Positions 21,881 to 34,230 of a DNA stretch of 64,000 nt are shown here, one piece after another. A program made the position numbers and the translations under genes. This stretch comes from Rhodocollybia butyracea (lineage: Eukaryota > Basidiomycota > Agaricomycetes > Agaricales > Omphalotaceae), in assembly GCA_015501585.1 (NCBI GenBank), contig JADNRY010000209.1:1-64000 (forward strand), given 5' to 3'. The notes under the pieces are model-generated. The model ran no database searches. It worked only from the letters and a program-made list of their open reading frames with translations, and had not been told where the DNA came from. Position 1 is the first letter of the stretch, and the number at the start of each line of letters is the position of its first letter.

Positions 21881-23843
21881 ATGCCACCACTGACCCACCT
21901 AACCAACATCGAAGATGCGGCCTCCCGCTCCCCCTTCAGAGTTGCATTCAAGATTCCTCAGGTCAACCCCCAAACTGACCAGATTGAACTTTGGACGGAT
22001 ATCACTTTCCATCAATTCCTTCTCGACATTGAGCATCTTGCGGGGCACTGGTTTCATGTTTTGAAAGAGACTAGTGATATTCCCCAGAGGTCTGTGATTG
22101 CTTTATGGTAAGTTGAATGCAGAGGCTTGCGAGTGCCGCCGAGACATGTTGAATCGTGCTGAGCTGACTCTATAATTCCTCGTTCCCAGTTTCGAAGGCT
22201 ACAAGTATCTCGACATTGTACATGTATACGCAATTTCCAGAGCTGGATACATTCCCCAGCTCATCAATATATTCAGAGATGCCAACTACAGTGTCATCCA
22301 AGGCTCGCTTGAACAGGCGAATACCCGTGCTTTCATCTATGAGTCGGTATATAGCGATACCGTCCGTGATGTACCTATTCTCTGCTTTACTTCGGTTACT
22401 GTCGTCCATCCGAATGACTACTCACTCCCCGATCTACTTCATGTCACAGGCTCTGACATCGCAATCATTTACCAGACCAGTGGAACCACTTCGGGAAAAT
22501 CCAAAGTTGTTCCCTGCAACTACACCTGGTTGGATGGTAATGTTCGTAAAATGATGGCTCACTTGGATTCTGGAAAGCTAGATATTGTAAGCTGGCGGTA
22601 AGGCTCTTGCTAGCATCATAGCTTCTCTCAACTAACGAAATGGCACTGTCGGCAGTGGGAGCATCGGTTATATGGCTCAATTTGTAGGCATGTTTCCAGG
22701 TCCTTCTGTTTCTTTGCTTGAAATGTGTTGACTCTTTTCATCGTCGTAGCTCTCATTGGGACAATCTACCGTACAGCTTGCATGGTCCAATACAAATCTG
22801 GCCAACCTTCTACCTCTGAATTAGTAGATATCATTAACAGATGCAAAACGAAGGGGCTTTTCCTGTTCCCACATTTTCTTCAAGAACACCTTTGTGCCTC
22901 ACGTATGGATCCGAAGACTTTACGTGCCCTCTCATCAGTGGATGTAATTACATACTCAGGAGCTAGCTTTGGGAGTGTGGAAGATGAAGAATGGGCGTGG
23001 AGAAATGGTATCAATCTTGTGGTAAGCTCTTCTCACTCTTCTGAGTATTTTTAGTTGGTTAATTTTATATAGAATGCTTATGGATCAACTGAATGTGGTG
23101 AACTTCTCAGATCGGAGGGACTGCAGAAATCTCGCCAAAATTACCTTAGACGACTCCCAGGTTCCTCTTTCATCAAGTTCATTCCTATTTCCAGTGATTC
23201 GGACCTGCTGGAACTAGTTGTTCCCCCAGAAGCACCTGAATGCCCTGATATCTCATTTAGATCAACTGACGGTTAGTGTTACCGCTGATATACTGAATTC
23301 GAATTTTACTCATTCCGGAAATCCCAGGTAACTATCACACCAATGACCTTTTCCGCGAAGTGGAACCCGGAAGCTACGTGTTCTGCGGTCGCAACGACGA
23401 TTGGTTTAATATGCAAAACTGCAGTTTGTGTGATATCAAGTAGGTTCACCAATCCAATACCATCTGAGCTTTTCCTCATTTGCCTCCCTAGAGCCATCGA
23501 AGACAATGCTCGAAGCCTTTGCGGTGACATTATCTCAGACTGTGTGGTAGTGGGTAACGGTCGTCCATCCCCAGTATTGGTTGTCGAAGCATGCTCTCCT
23601 CCATCTCATTGCAACGTCAGCTTCACCCTCCATGAGTCTGAATTGAAAACCGAAATCTATCACCGAATTAAACCTTTCCACGCTGCTCGCTACCTACACG
23701 AACGCATCACTTCTCCGGAAATGATATTCGTCGTACCTTTGGGGACGTTGCCACGAACGGTGTCAAAAGCGACGGTGAGGAGGAAGGCTGTGGAGGAGAC
23801 CATGAAGGCAAAGTTGGACCAGTTATTTTCAGGCAACGCGTAA
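21881..23843 (+). CDS. Adenylate-forming (AMP-binding) enzyme, copy 5
   Basis: Complete enzyme of 533 residues. Exons: 21881-22107, 22190-22597, 22656-22687, 22750-23021, 23073-23271, 23328-23439, 23492-23843. Starts MPPLTHL, one codon shorter than the other copies. Motifs: YQTSGTTSGKSK, NAYGSTECG, NYHTNDLF, GRNDDWF, CDIKAIED and PRTVSKATVRRK. Intron 3 begins with GC (G/GCATG) and ends AG; the other introns are GT-AG. The frame is open and the reading phases agree with copies 4, 6 and 7. It belongs to the family that makes acyl-adenylates; partner enzyme and substrate cannot be read from the context, although a halogenase relic lies just upstream. Confidence 0.88.
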
Positions 23844-24585
23844 GCCGCAACATCAAGGGGCGAGAGTGGAGAGCGATGAGAAGGAGGAGATGGGCCAGAC
23901 GGTGATCTGGGACAAGGATGGGCATGTGCTGGAATGTGTAGATAAGTTTAAACGTAGTAATAGAGGATGCAGTCGGAGGTTTTGGAAGACCAGCGGAGTT
24001 GCACTAGCTCGCCAAGGGAGGGAAATCGTCTCTTATAGGAGAGCCAGGGGCCAGGGAACTTGCCAATTCCAAAGGTCAGGCAGCTGGGTGGGCCAATACA
24101 TGGACTTCCGTAAGTGCTCTGTAATGTATTTACCCGCGCGCTATCACCTAAGGCCTCAAGCTTCAAAGCTTCAAGGCTTACGTCCCTGCTCACCATCAAC
24201 GCTGAATTGCTTGAAAATTGAAATGAACATCTTTAGAAACTCGGGGTTGTGATCCGGTCCACTGTGACTTCTAAGCATAAGTAGATGTGGCCATTAAATG
24301 ATGGTTTATCTAAAGCAGGTCGTCGCTACAGGTTGCTGCTTGTCGATGCTTAGAACTTGTATATGTACAGCGAAATTGAATCATTCTTCGCTTTGGAGCG
24401 AAGAACACAGTAATATGTATGACAGCAGAGTGTCACACTAGAGTCATTCTTCGCTTTATAAGGCTTTGAAGCGAATAAAAGAGGAATAACAACATAGTGG
24501 CACTCTTCGTTACGGAAGTCAAGACGCAGAGCTCCACCCTGGTGGTTTATAAGCCCCTCATTCGGGGCAAAAGGATCACTTTATC
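23844..24585 (+). promoter_or_regulatory. Short spacer and promoter of ligase copy 6
   Basis: Only 742 bases separate copies 5 and 6, with no bHLH relic. The first half matches the start of the window (1-330). The promoter shows a perfect hairpin CTTCGCTTTGGAGCGAAG (24386-24403; 7 bp arms, 4 base loop), a second imperfect hairpin near 24449-24474, and TTTATAAG at 24546-24553. ATG follows at 24586. Confidence 0.55.
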
Positions 24586-26530
24586 ATGTCACCACTCTTG
24601 ACCCACCTAACCAACATCGAAGATGCGACCTCTCGCTTCCCATCTAGGGCTGCATTCAAGGTTCCCCAAGTCAACCCCCAAACCGACCGGATTGATCATT
24701 GGATGGACATCACTTTTCATGAATTCCTTCTCGATATTGAGCATCTTGCCCGATACTGGTTTCATGTTTTGAAAGAAACTAGTGGTATTCCTCAGAGGTC
24801 TGTGATTGCTTTATGGTAAGTTGGATGCAGTGCATTACGAGTTGCCGCCCGGACATTTTGAGCTGACTTTGTAATTCACCGCCTCCAGTTTTCGAGGTTA
24901 CAAGTATCTCGACATCGTACACGTATACGCAATTTCCCGAGCTGGATACATTCCCCAACTCATTAATATTTTCCAAAATGCCGACTACAGTGTCATCCAA
25001 GGCCCGCTTGAACAGGCCAATACCCGTGCTCTCATTTATGAGTCGGTATATAGTGATACCGTCCGTGATATACCTATTCCCCGCTTTACTTCGGTCACCG
25101 TTGTGCATCCGAATGACTATCCACTCCCCGATCTACCTCATGTCACAGGCTCTGATGTCGCAATTATTTACCAGACCAGTGGATCCACCTCTGGAAAATC
25201 CAAGATTGTTCCCTTTAACTACACCTGGCTGGATGGTAATGTTCGTAAAATGACCAAAGTTCCCTTGGATTCTGGAAAGGTAGATATCGTGAGCTGGCGG
25301 TAAGACTCCTACTAGCATTATAGCTATCCTTGACTAATGAATGACACCGTCGGCAGTGGGAGCATCGGCTATATGGCTCAATTCGTAGGTATGCTTCCAG
25401 ATCCTCCTATTCCTTTGCTTGAAATGTGTTGACTCTTTCCATCGTTGCAGGTCTCATCGGAACAATCCACCACACATCCTGCATGGTCCAATACAAATCT
25501 GGCCAGCCCTCTACTGCCGAATTAGTAGACATCATTAACAGATGCAAGACGAGGCAGCTTTTCTTGTTCCCGCATTTCCTTCGAGAACACCTTCGGGCTT
25601 CACGTATGGACCCAGAGACTTTATGTGCCCTGTCCTCAGTGGATGTGATTATGTACACAGGAGGTAGCTTTGGGAGTGACGAGGAAGAGTGGGCTTGGGA
25701 AAATGATATCAATCTCCTGGTAAGTTCTTCTCATCCCTCTATTTTTGACTGCTTTTTTCGACTTGATTCATTTTATATAGAATGTTTATGGAACAACTGA
25801 ATGCGGTGAACTTCTCAGATCGGAGGGACTTTGGAAATCTCGCCAAAATTACCTTAAACCGTCTCCAGGTTCCTCTTTTATCAAGTTCATTCCTATCTCA
25901 GGCGATTCAGATCTCTTGGAACTAGTTGTTCCCCCAGAAGCACCTGGATGCCCCGATGTTTCATTTAGATCATCTGACGGTGAGTGTCCCATACTGGTTA
26001 CTGCTCATAGACAGTATTTCTGAGATCCCTAGGTAACTATCATACCAATGACCTCTTCCGCGAAGTGGAACCCGGAAGCTACGTCTTCTGCGGTCGCAGT
26101 GATGATTGGTTTAATATGCAAAATTGCAGTTTGTGTGACACCAAGTAAGTTCACCAATTCAATATCATCCGAGCTTTTCTTCATCTGCCTCCATAGAGCC
26201 ATCGAAGATAATGCTCGAAGCCTTTGCTACGACATGATCTCAGACTGTGTGGTAGTGGGTAATGGTCGTCCATCACCAGTATTGGTTGTGGAGGCTTGCA
26301 GCATCAGCCTCGCCCTCAATGAGTGGGAACTGAAAACCGAAATATACCGCCGGATTCACCCTTTCCACACCACCCGCTATCCACACGAACGTATCGCTTC
26401 TCCGGACATGATATTCATCGTAACTCCGGGCACTTTATCCCGAACGGCGACAAAAGCGACGGTGAGGAGGAGGGTTGTAGAGGAGGCGATGAAGGAAAGG
26501 TTGGACCAGTTATTTTCAGGGAACGTGTAA
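24586..26530 (+). CDS. Adenylate-forming (AMP-binding) enzyme, copy 6
   Basis: Complete enzyme of 528 residues. Exons: 24586-24815, 24889-25299, 25357-25388, 25451-25719, 25781-25979, 26033-26144, 26197-26530. All introns are GT-AG, including intron 3. Motifs: YQTSGSTSGKSK, NVYGTTECG, NYHTNDLF, GRSDDWF, CDTKAIED, and SRTATKATVRRR near the C-terminus. Compared with the other copies it lacks one acidic codon in the DEDEEW segment and about six codons in the variable loop after VLVVEAC. Two changes are in otherwise invariant places (a glutamate in WENDINLL, a tyrosine in LCYDMISD), so activity may differ. It follows copy 5 closely in a head-to-tail pair. Confidence 0.87.
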
Positions 26531-26619
26531 ACTGCAACATCATGGGGCGGGAGTGGAGAACAAGGAGGAGGAGGAGAAGGGCAAGATGGTGATTGGGGAC
26601 AAGGCTGGGCATGAGCGGA

Positions 26620-27960
26620 GATGTTTATAAGTTTAAGGGTACTTGTTGGCATGAGGACAACCCTGTGCACTACAAATTGACAATCATAGCCGAAGCTTAC
26701 GGAGAAGGAAATTTTGAGAGGAGACGACGCCAGTGCGTCAGATGCACGCGAAGCACGACTCACCATAATGTGGTCGCCTACGAACATATTTTGCAAGAAA
26801 GGGAAAGTGCACGGGCAGGCAAAGGCATAGCACTCCAAGCGACTACTCCAGTCTTCAGTCGGCCGGAATCCGTCTCATCCATCATGCGTCATGTTTTGAT
26901 CCAGTATCTGTAAGTTAGCTTCGAGTCCAATCTAGCCCAGCCAGAATGTGGGAGACTAGATAGTGAAAAGAACTGAAAGACGGAATTGATACAGAGGTAG
27001 GTAGGTTATAGTAGAGACTCGGAGGGATAAAGCGATTGAGACCGAGTGAAGCGAAAAAACATGATAGTCAAGTCGTAAATGTTACTCTGTTTTTGGTGTG
27101 TCCAGCGAAGTTTGCCCAGCGAAGATGGTGGAACTCCTTTGACGGCGGTCTGGTAGCACTAAGAATACACGAGCTGTATCATAAAGGTGACCTGAAGGCA
27201 TTGATTTCGTCGGACTCGTTAGCTGTGTTTAGTTCGGCTCGAGTCGGCCTCGTGCTGCATTGAGGTTCTTGATGTATTTAGCAGCTGCGGAAAAAAGAGT
27301 ATCGTCGGCGTATGCGATGACAAGCAACCATGAGGTACTCATCATGGTTCAGCAGCTTCACACTACTCAACTTCTGGTTGATGGCAGCATAGACCCAAAG
27401 CCATCTCTCAAGGAGTCGTCACGACGCTTCTGCTAAGACTCGATCCGTTGCCTCTCGAATAATACTGATTGAGAATAAGACACTACTGAGAGTGAGATTT
27501 AGAAAGGAAATATGAAAATGGCCTACGGTTCCGAACTTCCAGCAGACCCTTCGTTGCCTTCGTTCAAGTCATCGTTGTTAGTCTTGCTGTTTATCAACTG
27601 GGTTAAAGTGATGTGACCTGGGCCCAGTAGTAGTAACATTAGAGCTCAGACAGCAATGATGGCGACAGGTTGGGACCAAGGTTGCGTCTGCAAGAATGCC
27701 GTACATCAGGAAGCGCTTCAACATGGCCGAAAATGGTAGGGAGGAGAGACGCTGGCATTCTCAAGAGGAGTATAATGTCGGAAAGCCGGGGTTGCAACCG
27801 GAGCATCATAGCCGTAATCTACCAAAGTGAAGCAAGGCGCAGAGTGGAGAATTATTAATTATTGGTGAACTCGAGGTGTTGGAACTAGTTGAAGGAATAT
27901 GAGTGTAAACTGGATGCGAATGCCTCTTTGAAAGATGGGTAGACAGACGACGCTGCATGC
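26620..27960 (-). pseudogene. bHLH-type transcription factor relic
   Basis: A - strand relic: C-terminal blocks 26.64-26.95 kb (shortened), zipper exon region 27.07-27.25 kb, bHLH exon region 27.36-27.47 kb (arms 'ttgatggcagcatagaccc' and 'gactcgatccgttgcctctcg' still visible, interior degraded), Ser/Pro-rich N-terminal exon 27.53-27.90 kb. All frames carry stops. It is divergent from ligase copy 7. Confidence 0.5.
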
Positions 27961-29095
27961 ACATGTTCCAATACCCGCAAGATAGCCCTGGTCTCTTGGA
28001 AACTCTAGAAATTTTGATAGTCGCAGCACTAACAGATAAGGAGGCTTGAGCGTCTATCGAATCGCTCCGTCCGGAACGTTAGATCCGGAACGCACTTCCT
28101 TTTGTTACTCTGCAACCACAACGAGAATGGATAGGACCTCCAATGTAATCGTCATTGCTTCCTGTTGTCGGTACTCTGGGAGGAAAAGAAGAAACTATAG
28201 CGGTGGAATGCAGTTGTGAACGTTTATTGGCTCCTGGCAAGTCGCAGCTTCCGTATTCTGTTTCATTGTCACTTATCTACTGTTCTTTCTTGCAATTCTT
28301 CTAATGGATGTTCTCGGGTTCAGATTCAACGTCAACTTTCCCTGTCCTTTGTTTGTCACATCGCTGCATATGGTTGTCCAGTTGGCTATTCTGGTGCTTC
28401 AGATATAGCTAAAGAAATTCAAGCCAATTCAGGCCAACTCGATACCCTACATTAGAAGAATATATACATGCGTCAGTCTTTCACATATACAACTCGCGTG
28501 GCTGCTTCAAATGGAGGATTTGGATGATCCATACAACTTTTTCGTCAACATGCTCAACTGACGCGATACTGACAAGTCTCGATATAAGATTGTCAAATCT
28601 CCCCATCATCTTTCTACCTCTCCCGTGTCATCGCTCTGATGTTTTCTCTCTGAAAGCCACGGTTACATAAAGTCGTCCTTAATATCTGTCCTCCTTTCCG
28701 CATTCTTATTTGCTTAGGACGTTCCTCCTGGTGGCCCGCAGGCGTTATATTGGTCATCTGTAGCAGATTTCTCTTAATGGACACGGCTGAGCGCACTCTG
28801 ACCTCAGTGGCTCTTTGCTGGTGTAGCGGCTTGGGTGATCTTCATCGGATCTGACTCAAAGCGTGTTTTCAAATAGGAAGAGAGGCTTCAGCATTCCCGC
28901 ATCTACGATCTTTCTGACACCTCCTATCACCCTTTGCGCTCTAAGCCTTGTTAAGCAAAGCTGTTCCTCCATTTTAGCTTGTGACTCTGAGTACTTTTCC
29001 AGTCTTACTATGATGATAACTTTACTTCTCATCACACCCGGAGTACAGGCGTTTTGGTGATAAATGAATTTTAGTAAGCCATTTATCACCCAGCG
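27961..29095. repeat. Recurring spacer upstream of ligase copy 7
   Basis: Nearly complete version of the spacer found at 9.18-10.24 kb; the right half (28.45-29.08 kb) is close to 9.59-10.2 kb. Blocks include 'cgcgatactgacaagtctcg' near 28563 and 'ggcccgcaggcgttatattgg' near 28733. No gene is supported. Confidence 0.5.
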
Positions 29096-29300
29096 AAATT
29101 GAATCACTCTTCGCTTTGGAGCGAGGAACACAGTACTACAGTAATATGACAGCAGAGTGTCACTCTTCGCTTTAGAACGCTTTAGAGCGAAAAAAGAAGA
29201 ATAAATTAACAAGAGAGTGACACTCTTCGTTACAGAAGTCAAGACGCAGGCCTGGTGGTTTATAAACCCATCATTCGGGTGGCAAAAGGATCACTTTATC
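29096..29300 (+). promoter_or_regulatory. Promoter of ligase copy 7
   Basis: Hairpin element CTCTTCGCTTTGGAGCGAGG at 29107-29126, a second palindrome 'cttcgctttagaacgc' near 29165-29180 with 'ctttagagcgaaa' after it, a half-site near 29222, and TATA box TTTATAAA at 29259-29266. ATG at 29301. Confidence 0.55.
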
Positions 29301-31253
29301 ATGTCTCCACTCCTGACCCACCTAACCAACCTCGAAGATGCGACCTCTCGTTTCCCCTCTAGGGTTGCATTCAAGATTCCCCAAGTCAACCCCCAAACTG
29401 ACGATATTGATCATTGGACGGACATCACTTTCCGCCAATTCCTTCTCGATATTGAGCACCTTGCTCGATACTGGCTTCATGTTTTGAAAGAAAGTAATGG
29501 TATTCCTCAGAGGTCTGTGATTGCTTTATGGTAAGTTGGATGCAGAACATTACGAATCACCGTCCAAACACGTTGAGCTGACTCTGTAATCCACCGCCTC
29601 CAGTCTCGGAGGCTACAAGTATATTGACGTCGTGCACGTGTACGCAATTTCCCGAGCTGGATACATTCCCCAGCTCGTTAATATATTTCCAAATGCTGAC
29701 TACGCCGTCATCCAAGGCCCGCTTGAACAGGCCAATGCCCGTGCTTTCATCTATGAGTCGGTATATAGCGACATCGTCCGTGATATACCTATTCCCTGCT
29801 TTACTTTGGTCACTGTTGTCCATCCGAATGACTATCCACTGCCCGATCTACCTCATGTCACAGGTTCTGACATCGCAATCATCTACCAGACCAGTGGAAC
29901 CACCTCTGGAAAATCCAAAATTGTTCCCTGCAACTACACCTGGCTGGATGGCTGTGTTCGTAAAATGACCAGAGTTCCCTCGGATTCTGGAAAGGTAGAT
30001 ATTGTAAGCTGGTGGTAAGGCTCTTACTAGCACCATAGCTATCCTCAACTAACAGATTACATCGTCGGCAGTGGGAGCACCGGCTATATGGCTCAATTTG
30101 GAGGCATGTTTCCAGGTCTTTGCCTGAAATGTATTGACCCTTTCCATCGTTGCAGGTCTCATCGGAATAATCTACCGCACATCCTGCACGGTCCAATACA
30201 GATCTGGCCATCCCTCTACTTCCGAAATAGTAGATAACATTAACAGATGCCAGACAAAGCAGCTTTTTGCGTACCCACATTTTCTTCGGGAATACATTCG
30301 TGCGTCACGTACGGATCCGGAGACTTTACGTGCCCTCTCCTCAGTGGATTCAATTATATACATCGGAAGTGGCTTGGGGAGCGATGAGGACGAAGAATGG
30401 GCCTGGAGAAATGGTATAAATCTTGTGGTAAGCTCTCTTCACTCTTCCTCCCAACTTGGTTCATTTTATATAGAGTTCTTATGGAAAAACTGAATGCGGC
30501 AAACTTCTCTTGTCAGAGGGACTTCGGAAATCTCGCCAAAATTACCTTAAACGGCTCCCAGGTCCCTCTTTAATCAAGTTCATTCCTATCTCAAACGATT
30601 CCGATCTACTGGAACTAGTTGTGCCCCCAGAAGCACCTGAATGCCCCGATGTTTCATTGAGATCATCTGACGGTAAGTGTTTACTGCTGATATACTTATA
30701 CAGTTCAAGTTGTACTAATTCATGAAATCCTTAGGTAGCCATCACACTAATGACCTCTTCCGCGAAGTGGAGCCCGGAAGCTATGTCTTTTGCGGTCGCA
30801 ATGATGATTGGTTTATTATGCACAATTCCAAACTGTGTGACACAAAGTAAGTTCATCGATTCAATACCGTCTGAGCTATTCATTATTTGTCTCCCTAGAG
30901 CCATTGAAGATAATGCTCGAAGCACCTGCGGTGATATCATCTCAGACTGTGTGGTAGTGGGTAATGGTCGTCCATCACCCGTATTGGTTGTGGAGGCATG
31001 CTCTCCTCCATCTCCTCGTTGCAGCGCCAGCCCCACCCTCAATGAATCGGAACTGAAAACCGAAATCTACCGTCGGATTTGCTCTTTCCACACCGCTCGC
31101 TTTCCCCACGAACGTATCACTTCTCCGGACATGATACTCATCGTACCTTTGGGCACTTTACCCCGAACGGTAACAAAAGCGACGGTGAGGAGGAAGGTTA
31201 TAGAGGAGACGATGAAGGAAAAGTTGGACCGGTTATTTTCAGGCAACGTGTAA
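29301..31253 (+). CDS. Adenylate-forming (AMP-binding) enzyme, copy 7
   Basis: Complete enzyme of 536 residues. Exons: 29301-29530, 29604-30014, 30072-30103, 30156-30427, 30474-30672, 30735-30846, 30899-31253. Motifs: YQTSGTTSGKSK, SSYGKTECG, SHHTNDLF (His instead of Tyr before HTNDLF), GRNDDWF, CDTKAIED, PRTVTKATVRRK. Intron 3 has a GC donor. Copies 2 and 7 share several local variants (YGKTECG, IVDNINRCQ, REYIRASR), so they form one subgroup, while copies 4, 5 and 6 share HLRASR- or HLCASR-type variants. This mosaic suggests gene conversion or a two-step expansion. It is the last full copy in the array. Confidence 0.88.
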
Positions 31254-31379
31254 ACGGCAACACCAAGGAGCGCGAGTGGAGAGGGGCCAGATCGCCCGGA
31301 CAAGGATAGGCGGAGATGCGTAGATAAGTAGTCTTAATAGAGAGCTCGGAAGACCACCGGCGGATTCGGGCTGCAAGCG

Positions 31380-32290
31380 ATTACTCCAGTCTCGAGTGAA
31401 CGGAAATCCGTCTCGTCTATCATACATCATGTTTTGTTCCAGTAGAGGATCAACTGTAAGTCAGCTTCGAGTCCAATCTAAGCCTAGTGAGAATGCGGGA
31501 GACCAGATAGCCACGGGTGCTGAAAAGAACTGGGAAACGGAAATGAGACAGAGGTAGGTCGACGAGGCTTCCGTGCAGAGGGGTAAAGCGATTGAGGAAT
31601 GAACTTACGGGTCCAAACTCAGACTTTCCTTGCCTTCGTTCGAGTCATTTTTGCTAGAGCGAGGAGAGGCGCTAGCATTCCCGAGAGGAGTATAACGACG
31701 GAAAGCCGGGAGTGCAACTGGAGGATAGCCGTAGTCTTCCAAAGTGGAGCAAGGGGAGGAGAAAGGTCATTGGTATGCTTGAGCCTCGAGGTGTTAGAAA
31801 CTAGACAAAGAGATGTAAGATGTAAGCAAGCTGGATGCATAGAGAGGAGACGTAGGACCCTAGGACCTAATGATAAAGAGTAGTCGGGCTGAGATGGATT
31901 CGTTGGGTATTGAAGGTAATACATCAAGTTATCCAAGGGCGACGGCGGCAGCAGCACAAAGGAAGAGTACAAGAGGCTGGGATCGAAGCCAGAAGACAAA
32001 TCAAAGGGAATAACATGAAAGAGTTCGGATATAAGAACTATGTGCGCAGTCAGCGCTTCGGCGGCGAGGGGAAGGAGCATGGAGGGGGATGCGGAGGAAA
32101 GCAAAGGAGGCTTGCAGCTTTGGCTGTGCAAAAAAATAATTCATTGCAAGAAGGATCCCGTTTAGTTTATTGCAGGAAATATCCCGCTAAACTGGATATC
32201 GATGCGAATGCCTGCTTGGAAGACGCGTGCGCTGCAAGCCCCAATACCCGCCAGATACCTGTGTTCTCTTGGAAGCTCCATATTACGGCG
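31380..32290 (-). pseudogene. bHLH-type transcription factor relic (internally deleted)
   Basis: A - strand relic in which the zipper and bHLH exons are missing: C-terminal blocks at 31.38-31.58 kb join directly to the Ser/Pro-rich N-terminal exon at 31.62-31.93 kb (frame reading LDNLMYYLQYPTNPSQPDY) and 5' flank to 32.29 kb. It is tail-to-tail with ligase copy 7. Clearly non-coding. Confidence 0.5.
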
Positions 32291-33330
32291 TAACGCGTAA
32301 AGTTCCGAATCCTAAAAATCTTGATAGTTGGAGGACTACATGTACAAATAACCCGGAGTCATTGTGCTTGACAGTGAGAGTCGACCTAATCGCTTGTAGC
32401 AGACTCGGTAAGCGAAGGTAAGCGAGCTACCGATTCGCTCCGCCCGGAACGCGCTTCCGAATGTTGTTATGTTCTATGTACTATAGTACCATGGCCTTTT
32501 ACAGGGCGAATCTACAGGACCACCGATCTAATCGTCATTGTTTCCTGCTGTCAGTCCTATGGGATATGGAGGTATAGAAGAAACTATAGTGGTGGAATGC
32601 AGTTGTGAACGTTCATTGGCTCCTGGCAAGTCGCAGTCTATATTTCTGTTTCTATTCTGTTTCATTATCGTTTAATGTCGCAGTATTTTCTGTTTCAATT
32701 TCTCGCTAATCTACTCAACTACTACGCGATTAGGTTCTTTTCTAAATGGATATCCTCAGATTCAGATTCAACTTCCTAATCCCTTTGTTTGTCATGTCGC
32801 TTCCGGTTGGCTGCTCTGGTGCTTCATATGTGGCCAAAGCAATCAAACCGATTCGATTCAGTACATTAGAAGAATATATATGGGCCTTTCACGTATAGAA
32901 TTCGCGTGGCTGCATCTTTCATCAGGTGTTTCATACAACTTTTCCTTCAACATTGCGCCGCTATACTGGCAAGAAGAAATCGTTGACAACGTCGATATAG
33001 GATTGTCAAGTCTCTCCCTCAAAACCGTCATATCTTTTTGCGCTCTTGTTCCACCTACGACGTTTCTCCTGGAGGCTCGTGGGCGTTATACTGCTCATCT
33101 GTAGCAGAGTTTTCTCAATGGACGCGACTCAGACGCATCCTGATTTAAGTCGCTTTTTGCTGGTGCTTCCTGCGAGCGACTTGAGTGGTCTTCGTCGGGA
33201 TCTGACTCAAGTGCTTCTTCAGAATAAGCTTCAGCAATCCTGCATCCACGGTCTTTCTGTAGTAAACCATCCATCATCCAGATGAATATATCAATCTCAT
33301 ACCTCATGCAAGCTATAATCTGGCAGTGCG
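32291..33330. repeat. Recurring spacer without a following ligase
   Basis: Spacer blocks as at 28.0-29.0 kb (for example 'cattgtttcctgctgtcagtc' near 32535 and 'gttatactgctcatctgtagcagagttttctcaatgga' near 33084-33122, matching 48.85-48.88 kb). The ligase expected downstream is absent; the membrane-protein block begins instead. Confidence 0.45.
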
Positions 33331-34230
33331 TCCTCGACAGCAGGTATCGCAAAAGGAGTTACTATGATCTCTGTGCTGGCATGCTTCTTTTCCTCTTGGC
33401 ATTGAGCTTACCTCACTCGATATGTCAGGCATCGCAAGAACAATATGTGGTGAGTTTGCATTCATCGGGATATTATCTTGAAGGTCTTCCCTCCTCCCAG
33501 GCATCGGCCTATTCACTTACCACCACTTTATGAAATCTATACCATCAACAATGCCATTGGACGCCCACGGGAATCCTATTGTGGATGAGGAAACTGTCCT
33601 TTGGCCGTGAGTGCAATGAAGAGGACTCTGTCGGACTCAAGGAAACAGCGCGTCCGAAGTCTAGGCAATGAAAGACAAATCGTATTATAAGCATTAAGAT
33701 GCAGTTGTACAAGACCTGTAACGTCCCTTTCCAGAAATAAATTGCCGAAGAGGGGGGCTGCTGACTCCAGCGGCGCCTCCGTGCAACAGTTATTTTTGTT
33801 TCTGCTCGATATAATAATAATGATTCACGCGCAGAAAGGGTGTAGAGGTTTGTAACTTGCGTCGCTGGGTACTTGTTATTCAAACAAGGGTAGCGTGCCT
33901 GATTGAAAATAAAAAAGCTGAGAGCTGGCTCGAAGGATCTGATTGCTGATGAAATGATGGGGATTCGTGGCTGGCATGTGGGAATTGGGCGACGTAAAAT
34001 ATATTACATGGAACAGACCAAAGAATTTCTAAGATGAGCCTATAGAGATCCGATTCGGAACACTGGCAACAATCATACTTTAGTTTAAATTTTCAGAAAA
34101 TAATAATAAATAAAATATATGAATTATGTGATACTTGTGTGTGACAGCTTGACAGAGAGGTCATCTGTATAAAAACATCCCAGATGGCATCGATATCTTG
34201 CATTCCCCAGCTCAATAGCACTTGCCTGAG
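33331..34230 (+). repeat. Upstream part of duplicated membrane-protein block (left)
   Basis: From 'aggtatcgcaaaaggagtta' (about 33343) to the promoter of the membrane-protein gene this stretch has a diverged counterpart at about 51.23-52.50 kb (for example 'tggtgagtttgcattcat' in both; 'acctgtaatgtccctttcc' type block at 33715 and 51598). It shows that the two membrane-protein genes were duplicated as a block with at least 0.9 kb of upstream DNA. No further gene is supported here. A TATAAAAAC box lies near 34167. Confidence 0.55.

Noticed and set aside
21566..21898. Open frames on the - strand overlapping ligase promoters and first exons
   Set aside because: They recur at the same place in each copy as shadows of the + strand exons and have no codon-level coherence of their own.
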